A program made the position numbers and the translations under genes. DNA of 64,000 nt from contig OW818647.1 in NCBI GenBank assembly GCA_942492855.1, positions 1,240,001 to 1,304,000 on the forward strand, in the 5' to 3' direction. Of the stretch, positions 1-7,630 are shown piece after piece. The notes under the pieces were generated by a model that was not told where the DNA came from, ran no database searches, and worked only from the letters and a program-made list of their open reading frames with translations. This DNA comes from G963677485 sp942492855 (GTDB lineage Bacteria; Armatimonadota; HRBIN16). Every line of letters starts with the position of its first letter. Position 1 is the stretch's first letter.

Positions 1-876
1 GAAGCTCCAGTTATCCTCGGTGCCTACAAAGCGCTTGCCGGCCCACATGTGATATCCCCACCACATCGTGCGCGCGGTGAAGAAGTTTTTAATCTCATCT
101 GGGTAGTCGGTGAGGAACTGCGTCGTATACTTGGGGTCGTTGTAGTGCGGATGATTTTTGTCGGTCTTAGCTTTCTCGTCATAGTAGAGGTTCGGGTTCT
201 GGATGTTCGCTCCGTTGGCGTCTACTGAGGGAGTGCCGTTCCACAAAATCAGCGGTTTTCCCTGCCAGTCAAACCACAGGTCTTTGTACTTATTTTGTTT
301 GTATATCTTGTCATACAGGTCTTGAACGACTGTTATGCAGGGGCCGTTGAACGCCCAGAAGCAGAACTTGGGCACTTTGTTGCCTTCGGCTTTCATTTTC
401 TGCATCACGGGGAAGATCACTGCCCACTCATCCCAGTAGCGTACCGCGTTGGTGACGTCCATCACCAGCACATCCACGCCGGCGTCGGCCAGCATCGACA
501 TATCTTTACGGATCACATACTCGTCTTTGCTCAGGAAGTATCCCATTTCGGGCTCGCCCCAGTGGTAACTGCCGTCTTTCCACAGCGGGTGCTTGCCATC
601 GAGCCGTGCATTGGGGTCTTTGTTATAGATAGCAGCCACATCAGCGGTGTATGTGCGTTTTTGATGGTTACTATCGCTGTGCCAGGCGATGTAGAAGATG
701 CCGACCACGCGGGTCTGGTCTTTCTTCACAGGGCCGACCTGCTGGAATGAAGGCATGGTGCGCCCCACAGCGTCGGTGGATACCCAGGTGTCCGAGAAGA
801 TGTCGCGTTCTGCTGCCTGCATACCGCTTGAGGCCAGTAGTGCTCCCAGCAGTAAAGCCAAGATCGTTCGTCTCAT
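1..876 (-). CDS. Secreted glycosidase-like TIM-barrel protein, 3' end cut by the window
   Basis: The reading frame is open from an ATG at 876 to the window edge (292 codons) and continues outside. An AGGAG box lies 6 bases before the ATG. Residues 1-21 form a typical Sec signal peptide (MRR, hydrophobic stretch, then MQA|AERD). The mature part has segments such as MLADAGVDVLVMDVTNA and GKPLILWNGTPS, which recur in secreted proteins of Planctomycetota and Armatimonadota that resemble GH71/GH99-type (beta/alpha)8 glycosidases. I cannot assign catalytic residues because the C-terminal part is missing. It is probably an extracellular or periplasmic carbohydrate-active protein. A terminator-like hairpin separates it from the URO-D gene upstream, so it is likely its own transcription unit. 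Being a gene is near certain; the family is tentative. Confidence 0.75.
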   Translation of the reverse strand, partial: MRRTILALLLGALLASSGMQAAERDIFSDTWVSTDAVGRTMPSFQQVGPVKKDQTRVVGIFYIAWHSDSNHQKRTYTADVAAIYNKDPNARLDGKHPLWKDGSYHWGEPEMGYFLSKDEYVIRKDMSMLADAGVDVLVMDVTNAVRYWDEWAVIFPVMQKMKAEGNKVPKFCFWAFNGPCITVVQDLYDKIYKQNKYKDLWFDWQGKPLILWNGTPSVDANGANIQNPNLYYDEKAKTDKNHPHYNDPKYTTQFLTDYPDEIKNFFTARTMWWGYHMWAGKRFVGTEDNWSF

Positions 877-908
877 GAAAAACTCCTATATGGCGAGTTA
901 ATGTTTGG

Positions 909-975
909 TAAAAAGCAGTTCAGCCGGTCATCATGGTCTGGCTTGACACCAGATCATCATCTCCGGCTGAATCTA
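909..975 (-). terminator. Hairpin terminator after the first URO-D gene
   Basis: On the minus strand a long imperfect hairpin starts 20 bases after the URO-D stop. The base of the stem is TTCAGCCGG/CCGGCTGAA (919-927 with 963-971), and pairing continues through ATGATGATCTGG against CCAGACCATGATG. It is followed by TGCTTTTT, which fits Rho-independent termination. Confidence 0.6.
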
Positions 976-994
976 TTTTAACCTATAGGACGGC

Positions 995-2158
995 TTACCC
1001 GCCGAGTTCAATGCACCGCTTGCGGTAGTGCAGATAGTTCTCCAGGGTGACTTCCTCGGGCACACCGTGGTCACAGGTGGGGATATATCCGCCACGAGCT
1101 CGCATGGTGGGGATGATCCGGTCGACCATGCGGTCGATGGCCTCAGGCCCTTTGGCCAGCTCACGTTTGTCGATACCGCCCAGAAGAGCGATATCCGGGT
1201 GCTGTTTGCCGATCTCCACCACATCGCAGTTGCTGGCCACCTCGAAGGGCGTCATCACATCCAGGCCGATGTGCTCTTTGTAGACCGGCAAGGCGGCCCG
1301 GGCATCACCATCGGTGTCGACCTGAATATACAGGTGGCGGCTCTTGTCAATCTGCCGATTACGAATGTTGCGGATCAACTGCTGGTAATAGGGCAGCAAG
1401 AACTCCTTCATGGTATCGGGGGAACAGAGCAGGCCGTGGTTGTAGCAGATATCCTCCGCCAGATAGAACACATCGATGGTGACATGCTGCTGATGCCGCG
1501 CGATGACTGCGTCAGCCAATTTGAGCCACTGCTGCATACACGCGTGAACCACCTCGGGCATGTCGTAGAAGGCGTATAATACCCCCTCAGGCCCGATCAG
1601 GCTGCGCAGATACATGTACCCACCCACGAGGTTCTGGAAGATCATCAATCCCTGGCCGGCACACGCTTTCGCGGTCGCCATCCGGTCATCGAAATCCACC
1701 CAGCGCGCCGGGTCATCGGGGTTCATGCGCCAGGCGCACAGCTCTTCCCAGGTGCGCATGTCCTTGACGGGGTGATCGACATACTCCGGCATGAAGCCAG
1801 AGCGTCGGCCCTTGAAGTAGAGCACATGGCGTCCGGCGAAGTCTTGAACCAGCTCGTATTCACCGCGGTCCTCAATCACCTTATCCTCAAAGCATGGCGA
1901 GAAACCGGCCTCGCACCAACCCAGCGAGCCCAGGCTATACTCCCCTGCCGGGTCAAAGCCGAACAGCTTGCCCAGGTCGGTGTTGCGGTCAAGTCCGTCT
2001 TCATACCAGCGTTCCAGGCTGTAGAATCCAAATTCGCGCTGGTGGATGGGTGCTCCGGGGATTCGGGCGTAGATATCGCGCTCTTTACGGGCGGCTTCGG
2101 TCATCAGCTCTCTTGGCAGGAGCTGGTGAATTCCATCGGGCTGAGATGTCTGATCCAT
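995..2158 (-). CDS. URO-D superfamily protein (not haem biosynthesis), paralog 1
   Basis: This 387-aa protein belongs to the uroporphyrinogen decarboxylase superfamily, in the divergent branch common in Planctomycetota and Armatimonadota rather than HemE. The match is in the C-terminal barrel strands: ALLGGIDKREL, then RGGYIPTCDHGVPEEV and ENYLHYRKRC. HemE also lacks the long insertion seen here. Members of this branch are sometimes Zn-dependent methyl-corrinoid methyltransferases (MtaA/CmuA type); the substrate here is unknown. The start is fixed by TCTGGAGG 5 bases before the ATG. A second copy of about the same length lies directly upstream (2268-3428), so this is a tandem duplication. The gap of 109 bases contains a TATAAT on the minus strand (2210-2215) and may hold its own promoter. 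The protein has no signal peptide and is cytoplasmic. Confidence 0.85.
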   Translation of the reverse strand: MDQTSQPDGIHQLLPRELMTEAARKERDIYARIPGAPIHQREFGFYSLERWYEDGLDRNTDLGKLFGFDPAGEYSLGSLGWCEAGFSPCFEDKVIEDRGEYELVQDFAGRHVLYFKGRRSGFMPEYVDHPVKDMRTWEELCAWRMNPDDPARWVDFDDRMATAKACAGQGLMIFQNLVGGYMYLRSLIGPEGVLYAFYDMPEVVHACMQQWLKLADAVIARHQQHVTIDVFYLAEDICYNHGLLCSPDTMKEFLLPYYQQLIRNIRNRQIDKSRHLYIQVDTDGDARAALPVYKEHIGLDVMTPFEVASNCDVVEIGKQHPDIALLGGIDKRELAKGPEAIDRMVDRIIPTMRARGGYIPTCDHGVPEEVTLENYLHYRKRCIELGG

Positions 2159-2209
2159 TATGGCCTCCAGATTTACGGTCTGATATGCATATTACGGATG
2201 TTCAATGAG

Positions 2210-2215
2210 ATTATA
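2210..2215 (-). promoter_or_regulatory. Possible -10 box for URO-D paralog 1
   Basis: A perfect TATAAT on the minus strand sits in the 109-base gap between the two URO-D genes, about 50 bases before the ATG. No convincing -35 hexamer lies 16-18 bases upstream, so this is only a candidate. Confidence 0.3.
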
Positions 2216-2267
2216 CATGCACTATTCCGCACGAATCATATATAAATCGGATCAAGCTGGCTATGGT

Positions 2268-3428
2268 CTATCCGCCAAGCTCCAAACAGCGTTTACGGTA
2301 GTGCAGGTAGTTTGTCAGGCTGACCTCCTCTGGCACGCCGTGGTCGCAAGTGGGGATGTATCCACCGCGCGTGCGCATCGCCGGGATGATGCGGTCGACC
2401 ATGCGGTCGATCTGCTCTGTCCCCTGAGCCAGCACCCGTTTGTCGATCCCACCTAGCATGATCAGCTCAGGATACTGCCTGCCGATCTCCACCACATCGC
2501 ATCGGCTGGCCACCTCAAAGGGGGCCATCGCATCCATGCCGATGTGCTGCTGATAGACTGGGATCGCCGCGCGGGCATCGCCATCGGTATCGACCTGAAT
2601 GAACAGATGCCGGCTCTTGTCGATCTGCCGTGAGCGGATGTTGCGGATCAACTGCTGGTAATACGGCAGCAGAAACTGCTTCATCATATCCGGTGAGCAG
2701 AGCAGGCCGTGGTTGTAGCAGATATCCTCGGACAGGAACAAGATGTCCAGCGTGACGTGCTGCTGATACCGTGCGATCACGCCATCCGCCAGTTTGAGCC
2801 ACTGCTGCATACAGGCGTGGACCACCTCCGGGATGTCATAGAAAGCGAAGAGAGTGCCTTCCGGACCAATCAAGCTGCGCAGATACATATAACCGCCGGT
2901 CAACAGCTCCATGATCATCAAGCCCTGATTTGCGGCGGATTTCGCCTGCTGCATCTTCGCGTCGAAGCCGATCCAGCGTTCGGGGGTATCGAGCTCCATG
3001 CGCCAGGCGCAGAGCTCCTCCCAGGTGCGCATATCCTTGACAGGGTGGTCGACATATTCGGGCATGAACCCGCTTCGGCGGCCTTTGAAGCAAAGCACAT
3101 GACGTCCAGCGAAATCCTGCACCAGTTCGTAGTCGCCGCGGTCCTCCAGCACCTTCTCCTCGAACGCGGGCACGAAGGCCGCCTCGCAGCCTCCCAGCCC
3201 GCCCAGGTCGAAGTGGCCCGGCGGGTCATACCCGAACAACTCCGCCAGATCGGCGTCACGGCTGAGGCCCTGCTCATACCAACGTTCCAGGCAGTAGAAC
3301 CCAAACTCTCGCTGGTGTATGGGCGCGCTTGGGGTCTGCGCGTAGATGTCACGCAGCTTGCGCGCGGCGGGCGCCATCAACTCACTGGGCAGGAGTCCGT
3401 GTATGCCGTCCTGTGTTTGGGGGCTCAA
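2268..3428 (-). CDS. URO-D superfamily protein, paralog 2, TTG start overlapping dprA-like gene
   Basis: This protein is closely similar to paralog 1 along its whole length (shared FAGRHVL.FKGRRSGFMPEY, EDICYNHGLLCSPD, GGYIPTCDHGVPEEV). The frame is open further upstream, but no start there is sensible. The best start is TTG at 3428, giving 386 aa and an N-terminus (SPQTQDGIHGLLPSELM) that aligns with paralog 1 (DQTSQPDGIHQLLPRELM). GGAGGAG lies 4-7 bases before it. The TTG overlaps the TGA of the dprA-like gene (TTGA), so translation is probably coupled and the two genes are co-transcribed. The role is that of the superfamily: cytoplasmic, possibly methyl transfer to or from a corrinoid; no substrate can be read from sequence. 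Coupling to a DNA-uptake gene is functionally puzzling. Confidence 0.85.
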   Translation of the reverse strand: MSPQTQDGIHGLLPSELMAPAARKLRDIYAQTPSAPIHQREFGFYCLERWYEQGLSRDADLAELFGYDPPGHFDLGGLGGCEAAFVPAFEEKVLEDRGDYELVQDFAGRHVLCFKGRRSGFMPEYVDHPVKDMRTWEELCAWRMELDTPERWIGFDAKMQQAKSAANQGLMIMELLTGGYMYLRSLIGPEGTLFAFYDIPEVVHACMQQWLKLADGVIARYQQHVTLDILFLSEDICYNHGLLCSPDMMKQFLLPYYQQLIRNIRSRQIDKSRHLFIQVDTDGDARAAIPVYQQHIGMDAMAPFEVASRCDVVEIGRQYPELIMLGGIDKRVLAQGTEQIDRMVDRIIPAMRTRGGYIPTCDHGVPEEVSLTNYLHYRKRCLELGG

Positions 3429-4741
3429 TCGGGCTCCTCCCGATATAATGCCGGCGTACGTAAAAAGCGCGGTGGTTTGCCGCTGCGGCTGACCATTCCA
3501 AGTCCTTCCGCCTGCTTCAGCCAGGCGAGCGCCTGTGATCGGGTTATGGAGAGTGCATGAGCAAGCTGCTGAGGGGTTGATGGCTCGCCCAGCAGCGGCT
3601 CCATCAGCTTCCATGCGGAGTTGAACATCTCGGATGAGAGCTCCTCAGGTGCGGGTTTCGGGCTGCGTTTCGATGTGCTTGGCGGCTCCGGTTTACGGCG
3701 CAGGGAGTCGAAGTCATCGGGTGAGGGGCCGATTTCGGCCAGCAGGTCCGCCACTTCGGCAGATGGTTGGTAGCCGACGGCGGTTCTTTGCAGATAGTCC
3801 GTCAATTTCACACCGTAACCCAGACTCTCCGCATCCAGCTCTAAAGCACCCAGTTCCAGCAGACGCTGGTTGCCATCGGATACCGGCTGATCGCACCTCA
3901 CGAACAGGGGCGGCTGTGACTGTACCATGCACTCCAGCGCACCCCGCCAGGTACCTCCGGTGCCTGCGCGGCTGCTGACCGCCACCGCCCATTGCCCCAT
4001 GCTGTAGATCAATCGGTTGCGGGCCAGTGCTTGGGCGGCCTGGAACTCCGCACTGGGATGGAATGGAGAGATTAGCAGTAACTGGTCTTTATGGAGCGGC
4101 TTTTTTAGGCGGGCTTGCCCAAGCACGCCCAGCAACCCCTGGCTGAGGATGCCGATCGCCTGCCCCCCCTCATCCAGCGCCGCGAACATCGCGAGTTGGT
4201 CTGCACCGCTGGCGTAGCCGCTGATGAGCAGCAACTGCTGGCGGGCACATTCGTGCCCCAGCCGGCTGGCGTAGCTTTGCTCATCATCGCTCAGCACACG
4301 GCTGCCCACCACAGCCAGCCCCTGGCTGGCCAGTAACTCCAGGTTACCTGCGCACCATATCAGTTTCGGTGCGGTCTGGCCCAGCCGCTCTCGCCAGATG
4401 GCAGGATACTGCTCGTCATCGTAATGCAGCAGGCTGATGCCCTGCCGAGTCCAACTGGCAAACTGCGCTCTGATGATGCCCAGTACGTCCATCGGGCCGA
4501 TGGTCTGCGCGAGGTGCTCTTCAAGCTCGCCGGCGGTTTGCCGGTCGATGCCGATTTCTGCGTAGCTGTGCATATGCAGAAGATGCCTGGGTTGTTTGCC
4601 ATACTGAGACAGGGCGTAGTCGATCAGCTTAATGTCTGCGGGGGAGAAGCATAATACCGCCTCGTCGTTCTGGTTTTTCAGCGCGATCACTTCCAAGAAC
4701 AGGCGGACGGCGGCGTTGTCGGAGATGAAGGCTTCGGTCAT
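3425..4741 (-). CDS. dprA: DprA/Smf-like DNA-processing protein with C-terminal winged helix
   Basis: The 438-aa protein has the DprA Rossmann core: AVVGSRVLS (about 140-150), SGYASGADQLAM (about 175), GQAIGILSQGLL, then ARNRLIYSMGQWAVAV and SRAGTGGTW. DprA loads RecA onto incoming single-stranded DNA during natural transformation. The sequence is divergent: the usual SG.ARGID is SGYASGAD, and the loop after GIL lacks the typical YP. A SLOG-family relative with another job is therefore possible. About 80 C-terminal residues after a Pro/Ser/Lys-rich linker form a winged-helix-like end (TPQQLAHALSITRSQALAWL), as in many DprA proteins. A TATAAT at 4768-4773 and GAGGT before the ATG mark the promoter and start. 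Its stop overlaps the TTG of the next gene. Confidence 0.8.
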   Translation of the reverse strand: MTEAFISDNAAVRLFLEVIALKNQNDEAVLCFSPADIKLIDYALSQYGKQPRHLLHMHSYAEIGIDRQTAGELEEHLAQTIGPMDVLGIIRAQFASWTRQGISLLHYDDEQYPAIWRERLGQTAPKLIWCAGNLELLASQGLAVVGSRVLSDDEQSYASRLGHECARQQLLLISGYASGADQLAMFAALDEGGQAIGILSQGLLGVLGQARLKKPLHKDQLLLISPFHPSAEFQAAQALARNRLIYSMGQWAVAVSSRAGTGGTWRGALECMVQSQPPLFVRCDQPVSDGNQRLLELGALELDAESLGYGVKLTDYLQRTAVGYQPSAEVADLLAEIGPSPDDFDSLRRKPEPPSTSKRSPKPAPEELSSEMFNSAWKLMEPLLGEPSTPQQLAHALSITRSQALAWLKQAEGLGMVSRSGKPPRFLRTPALYREEPD

Positions 4742-4767
4742 ACTTTGGCGACCTCATGAGCAGTCAG

Positions 4768-4773
4768 ATTATA
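4768..4773 (-). promoter_or_regulatory. Candidate -10 box for the dprA-like gene
   Basis: TATAAT on the minus strand lies 26 bases before the ATG. The -35 position falls inside the preceding hairpin and does not match the consensus. Confidence 0.35.
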
Positions 4774-4781
4774 GCTCATTA

Positions 4782-4813
4782 TACCCCGGGGTGAAGGTGC
4801 TCACCCCGGGGTA
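4782..4813. terminator. Perfect 13-bp hairpin between the 715-aa gene and dprA
   Basis: TACCCCGGGGTGA is followed after six bases by its exact reverse complement. It lies six bases after the stop of the 715-aa gene. There is no T-run on the minus strand, so it may be a Rho-assisted terminator or an mRNA 3'-end stabiliser. Confidence 0.45.
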
Positions 4814-4819
4814 TGGTTG

Positions 4820-6967
4820 CTAGTTGGGGCGGATTTGCACCGTGACGGTGCCCAAGCTGAGCGGAATCTGCACGGAGCCGTCGTTGCTGGTCTTGTAGCT
4901 GTGATATTCGTTGTCATTCACGAACACCTGGTAGTTATACCTAATGTTGTGGAACACGACCTTCAGCTTCAGACCTTTGGTGCTAAGCAGGCGACTGCCC
5001 TCCAGAGTGACGTAATCTTTGCCTGCCTCTATATTAATGTAGTTGCCGTGGAAAAACACATTCTGCACGCTGATATGGTGCAGGTCAGTGGGGATGGCCG
5101 GTGCGATGGTCAGCACATCGGGATCCTTGACATCCACACCTAGGAAGGCATAGAGCGGATTCAAGGAGCCCATGGGCAGATCGGGCGAGGCGGGCAGGCA
5201 TACCGCATCAGCGGATGGCGGCTGCTCTCCCGCGAGGTTGATGCACTTCTCCATCTGGAGAACTCGCTGATAGGCCTGGTCGATCTGCTTTTGCTTGAAG
5301 CTTTGGACGCGCGCCATCAGCTCGTAGAGAACCGTGGTCAGGTGCTCACTGCAGTCACTGACGGGCTCCTCCAGCCAGTTGAGCAGGCAGTCGCGCTGTG
5401 CTGGTGTGCACAACCCATGTGCTAAGGCCTTGAGGTTCAGCGCGATGGAACCATCGCCTTGTATGGATCCGTCCTGCGTGATGCTCTCGCAGAACCTGTG
5501 AGTGGCGGGGTTCCAGAGCTGCGTTTGGATGGCCAGTTTGAGCGCTTTAGCGCGTGTCTCCAGCGAATAGCTGTTTTCGGTGTAGCTGGCAGCCACGCCA
5601 GAGGGCGAGAGTATCTGCTGGCCTTTGGCGATGGGTAGACGGTGGTCGGTGACGGCCTTTTCCAGCAGCGCCATGTGGCATAGGGCCGCACAATAGGCGA
5701 TGTTGAGTTTCGTGTCACACACAGTGCCGTTTGGACTGCCGTCCGATGGGCTTACGAGCAGAGGATGGTTCTGCATCGTGGGCTGTAAAATCAGGCCCAG
5801 CATGGCGCGACGCAGCTTGGGTATCATCGCCTGCAGGAAGCCGTCATCACCAGACCAGGCGTATAGCCGGGCACTGACGTTGATGAAGTCGGCGTTGGCG
5901 CCGTGATTCTCGGCGTGTTTTATGATCAGGATGTCTTCAATCTGCAGGTTCACGCCCGTGGCGTCACCGCCCAGTGCATCATGACCGGCCGGCACAATGA
6001 GCAGTCGTGTGATGGTCTGATTTGCCCAGGCCTTGTGGTGCCTGAGGTCAAACTGCAGGCGGAACTGCGGTTCCATTGGGGTCTGATCCGGCTTCAACGC
6101 TGCCGCATACTCCAGCGGTGACAGCGTGCAGTCATCGATGCTGACCGAACGCTTCTCGTCAAATTCGTTCTGATTAGTGGTTAACCAGTATAGCTTGAAG
6201 CCGCCCAGCATACGCAGACCATCGCGCGTTTCGAGCTCCTTGAAGCGTACGAGCACTTCGACGACTGGCATCTCGCAAGACGAGATGCTGAAGGGCGGGC
6301 TGATCAACCGAGGCAGGGCGCCTGTCACACTGCCTGTGATGCCGACGAGTGTCTCAGCCGGGGTAAAGTCGGTGAATGCCCACTGTGCTGGGGGCAAGTT
6401 CGCTTGGAACAGCGAGGAAATATTGCTGGATGTGGGCTGGCAGCTTGCTAGATTCGTCCATGGCCAGGAGTATTTCGCGCGGTCACGGCTTGATTCTGGC
6501 ACGATTAGCGGATGAAGTTGCGGGCTCCAGACGTGCCCGAAGCCGTCGACTGGCAGACGCAGCAGTGCGTGCAGCACCGTGTCAGACGGTACATAGGATC
6601 CAATGGTAGGCAACCGTTTAGCAAAATCATACCTGCTGCCCATGGCTGTGCGGTCCTGCCAGCAAAGCGACCAACTGTCGCCCTCGAAGGCATTTAGTAG
6701 ATCCGTGCCGGTCGGCTGTGAGCCGGCGAAACGTAGTGCAGTTGCGTATTCGTCATTGAAGAGCTGCCGTTGGAAATACTCATTGAGGAATGTGTCGAAG
6801 TCACCATTCGATGAATGGAATTGGGGTAGACGATCGAAATCCGGCAGGCTGTCAGCAATGCTGTCGCCGTGACCGGGGTTGTCCAGAACACGGGTATCAC
6901 GAGAAGATGCGGCCCGCAGTGGCCGCGTGCTCTGCGTACTCAATGATTCAACTCTCCTAGTTGGCAT
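4820..6967 (-). CDS. Large six-hairpin glycosidase-like protein without signal peptide
   Basis: This 715-aa protein has an N-terminal beta-rich half (to about 370) with carbohydrate-binding-like segments, and a C-terminal half rich in alpha-helical pairs (FINVSARLYAWSGDDGFL, LNIAYCAALCHMALLEKA, TRAKALKLAIQTQLWNP). This suggests an (alpha/alpha)6-barrel glycosidase of the glycogen-debranching or rhamnosidase-like clan. It ends in a small beta-domain (HNIRYNYQVFVNDNEY) like those closing GH65/GH78-type enzymes. I see no signal peptide, so it is probably cytoplasmic and acts on imported oligosaccharides. The ATG at 6967 has no good Shine-Dalgarno sequence, and the first 30 residues are polar and low in hydrophobicity, so the true start may be downstream. 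No specific GH family can be assigned from sequence alone. Confidence 0.65.
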   Translation of the reverse strand: MPTRRVESLSTQSTRPLRAASSRDTRVLDNPGHGDSIADSLPDFDRLPQFHSSNGDFDTFLNEYFQRQLFNDEYATALRFAGSQPTGTDLLNAFEGDSWSLCWQDRTAMGSRYDFAKRLPTIGSYVPSDTVLHALLRLPVDGFGHVWSPQLHPLIVPESSRDRAKYSWPWTNLASCQPTSSNISSLFQANLPPAQWAFTDFTPAETLVGITGSVTGALPRLISPPFSISSCEMPVVEVLVRFKELETRDGLRMLGGFKLYWLTTNQNEFDEKRSVSIDDCTLSPLEYAAALKPDQTPMEPQFRLQFDLRHHKAWANQTITRLLIVPAGHDALGGDATGVNLQIEDILIIKHAENHGANADFINVSARLYAWSGDDGFLQAMIPKLRRAMLGLILQPTMQNHPLLVSPSDGSPNGTVCDTKLNIAYCAALCHMALLEKAVTDHRLPIAKGQQILSPSGVAASYTENSYSLETRAKALKLAIQTQLWNPATHRFCESITQDGSIQGDGSIALNLKALAHGLCTPAQRDCLLNWLEEPVSDCSEHLTTVLYELMARVQSFKQKQIDQAYQRVLQMEKCINLAGEQPPSADAVCLPASPDLPMGSLNPLYAFLGVDVKDPDVLTIAPAIPTDLHHISVQNVFFHGNYINIEAGKDYVTLEGSRLLSTKGLKLKVVFHNIRYNYQVFVNDNEYHSYKTSNDGSVQIPLSLGTVTVQIRPN

Positions 6968-7456
6968 GGTATGACTTATCTGAACGGTACATTGTTCACC
7001 TAAGATTTTACTCTTTGCGATGAAGCGGATGCAATGCGTTCGGAGGAGATAGGATGCAGGAGCAGAGGAGACAGGAGCAGATAATGTTGGGGCGGTTCGC
7101 GAACCGCCCTTGTCGGGCGTACCGTAGGGGCGACCGGCGGTCGCCCAGGGCGCGGAGACCGCGCCCTATGTAGGGACATGGCGTGCCGTGTCCTGCACGG
7201 TTCAGACAATCCGGGCATTGGACGGATCGGACGGATCACGATCGGTTTGGGCGACCGCCGGTCGCCCCTACGCAGGCGCACGTAGGGGCAACCCCCTGTG
7301 GTTGCCCCGGATGTGTCCGCCACATCGATCCGGTCTGTCCAAGACCGACGCGGAAGGGAAAACCGGACCGGTCGGGGCAAAAACCATACCCCCGATGAGC
7401 TTTTCCCTCCCCATCCGAGCCCATCCGTGCCATCCGAGTAATCCGTAGTTCAGACA
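6968..7456. repeat. Gene-free stretch with a cluster of extragenic hairpins and periodic repeats
   Basis: No credible gene lies between 6968 and 7630. It holds a row of hairpins with different but internally complementary arms: 7091-7108 (GGCGGTTCG/CGAACCGCC), 7128-7146 (GGGCGACC/GGTCGCCC), 7148-7166 (GGGCGCGG/CCGCGCCC), 7249-7267 (GGGCGACC/GGTCGCCC) and 7285-7308 (GGGGCAACC/GGTTGCCCC). Next come an AACCGGACCGGTC box and, at 7411-7456, a periodic CCATCCGAG/CCATCCGTG repeat. The same elements occur in mirror order after the signalling operon at 14634-14848. Transcription of the 715-aa gene probably starts near 7005-7010 (TAAAAT on the minus strand). Confidence 0.7.
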
Positions 7457-7630
7457 ATCCCCCCCTCCCCATCCGGTGGTTCAGTGGACGAGCACTATAC
7501 CAACAGATAACCCCCTAATACAGGTATCATGAATCATACATGCACGTTGGCGTTCAGGCATAATTCTGCTTGATATACCCAGTGAGGAATCCATTCATAC
7601 CGCCAGGCTCGCATCACGCCGGAGGCTATT

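Noticed and set aside
2709..3560. 283-aa open frame on the plus strand opposite the second URO-D gene
   Set aside because: It mirrors the coding frame of a strongly conserved gene, has no ribosome-binding site or domain, and a similar shadow exists opposite the paralog.
3429..3614. Longer version of the second URO-D protein
   Set aside because: It would overlap the dprA-like gene by 190 bases and has no match in the paralog.
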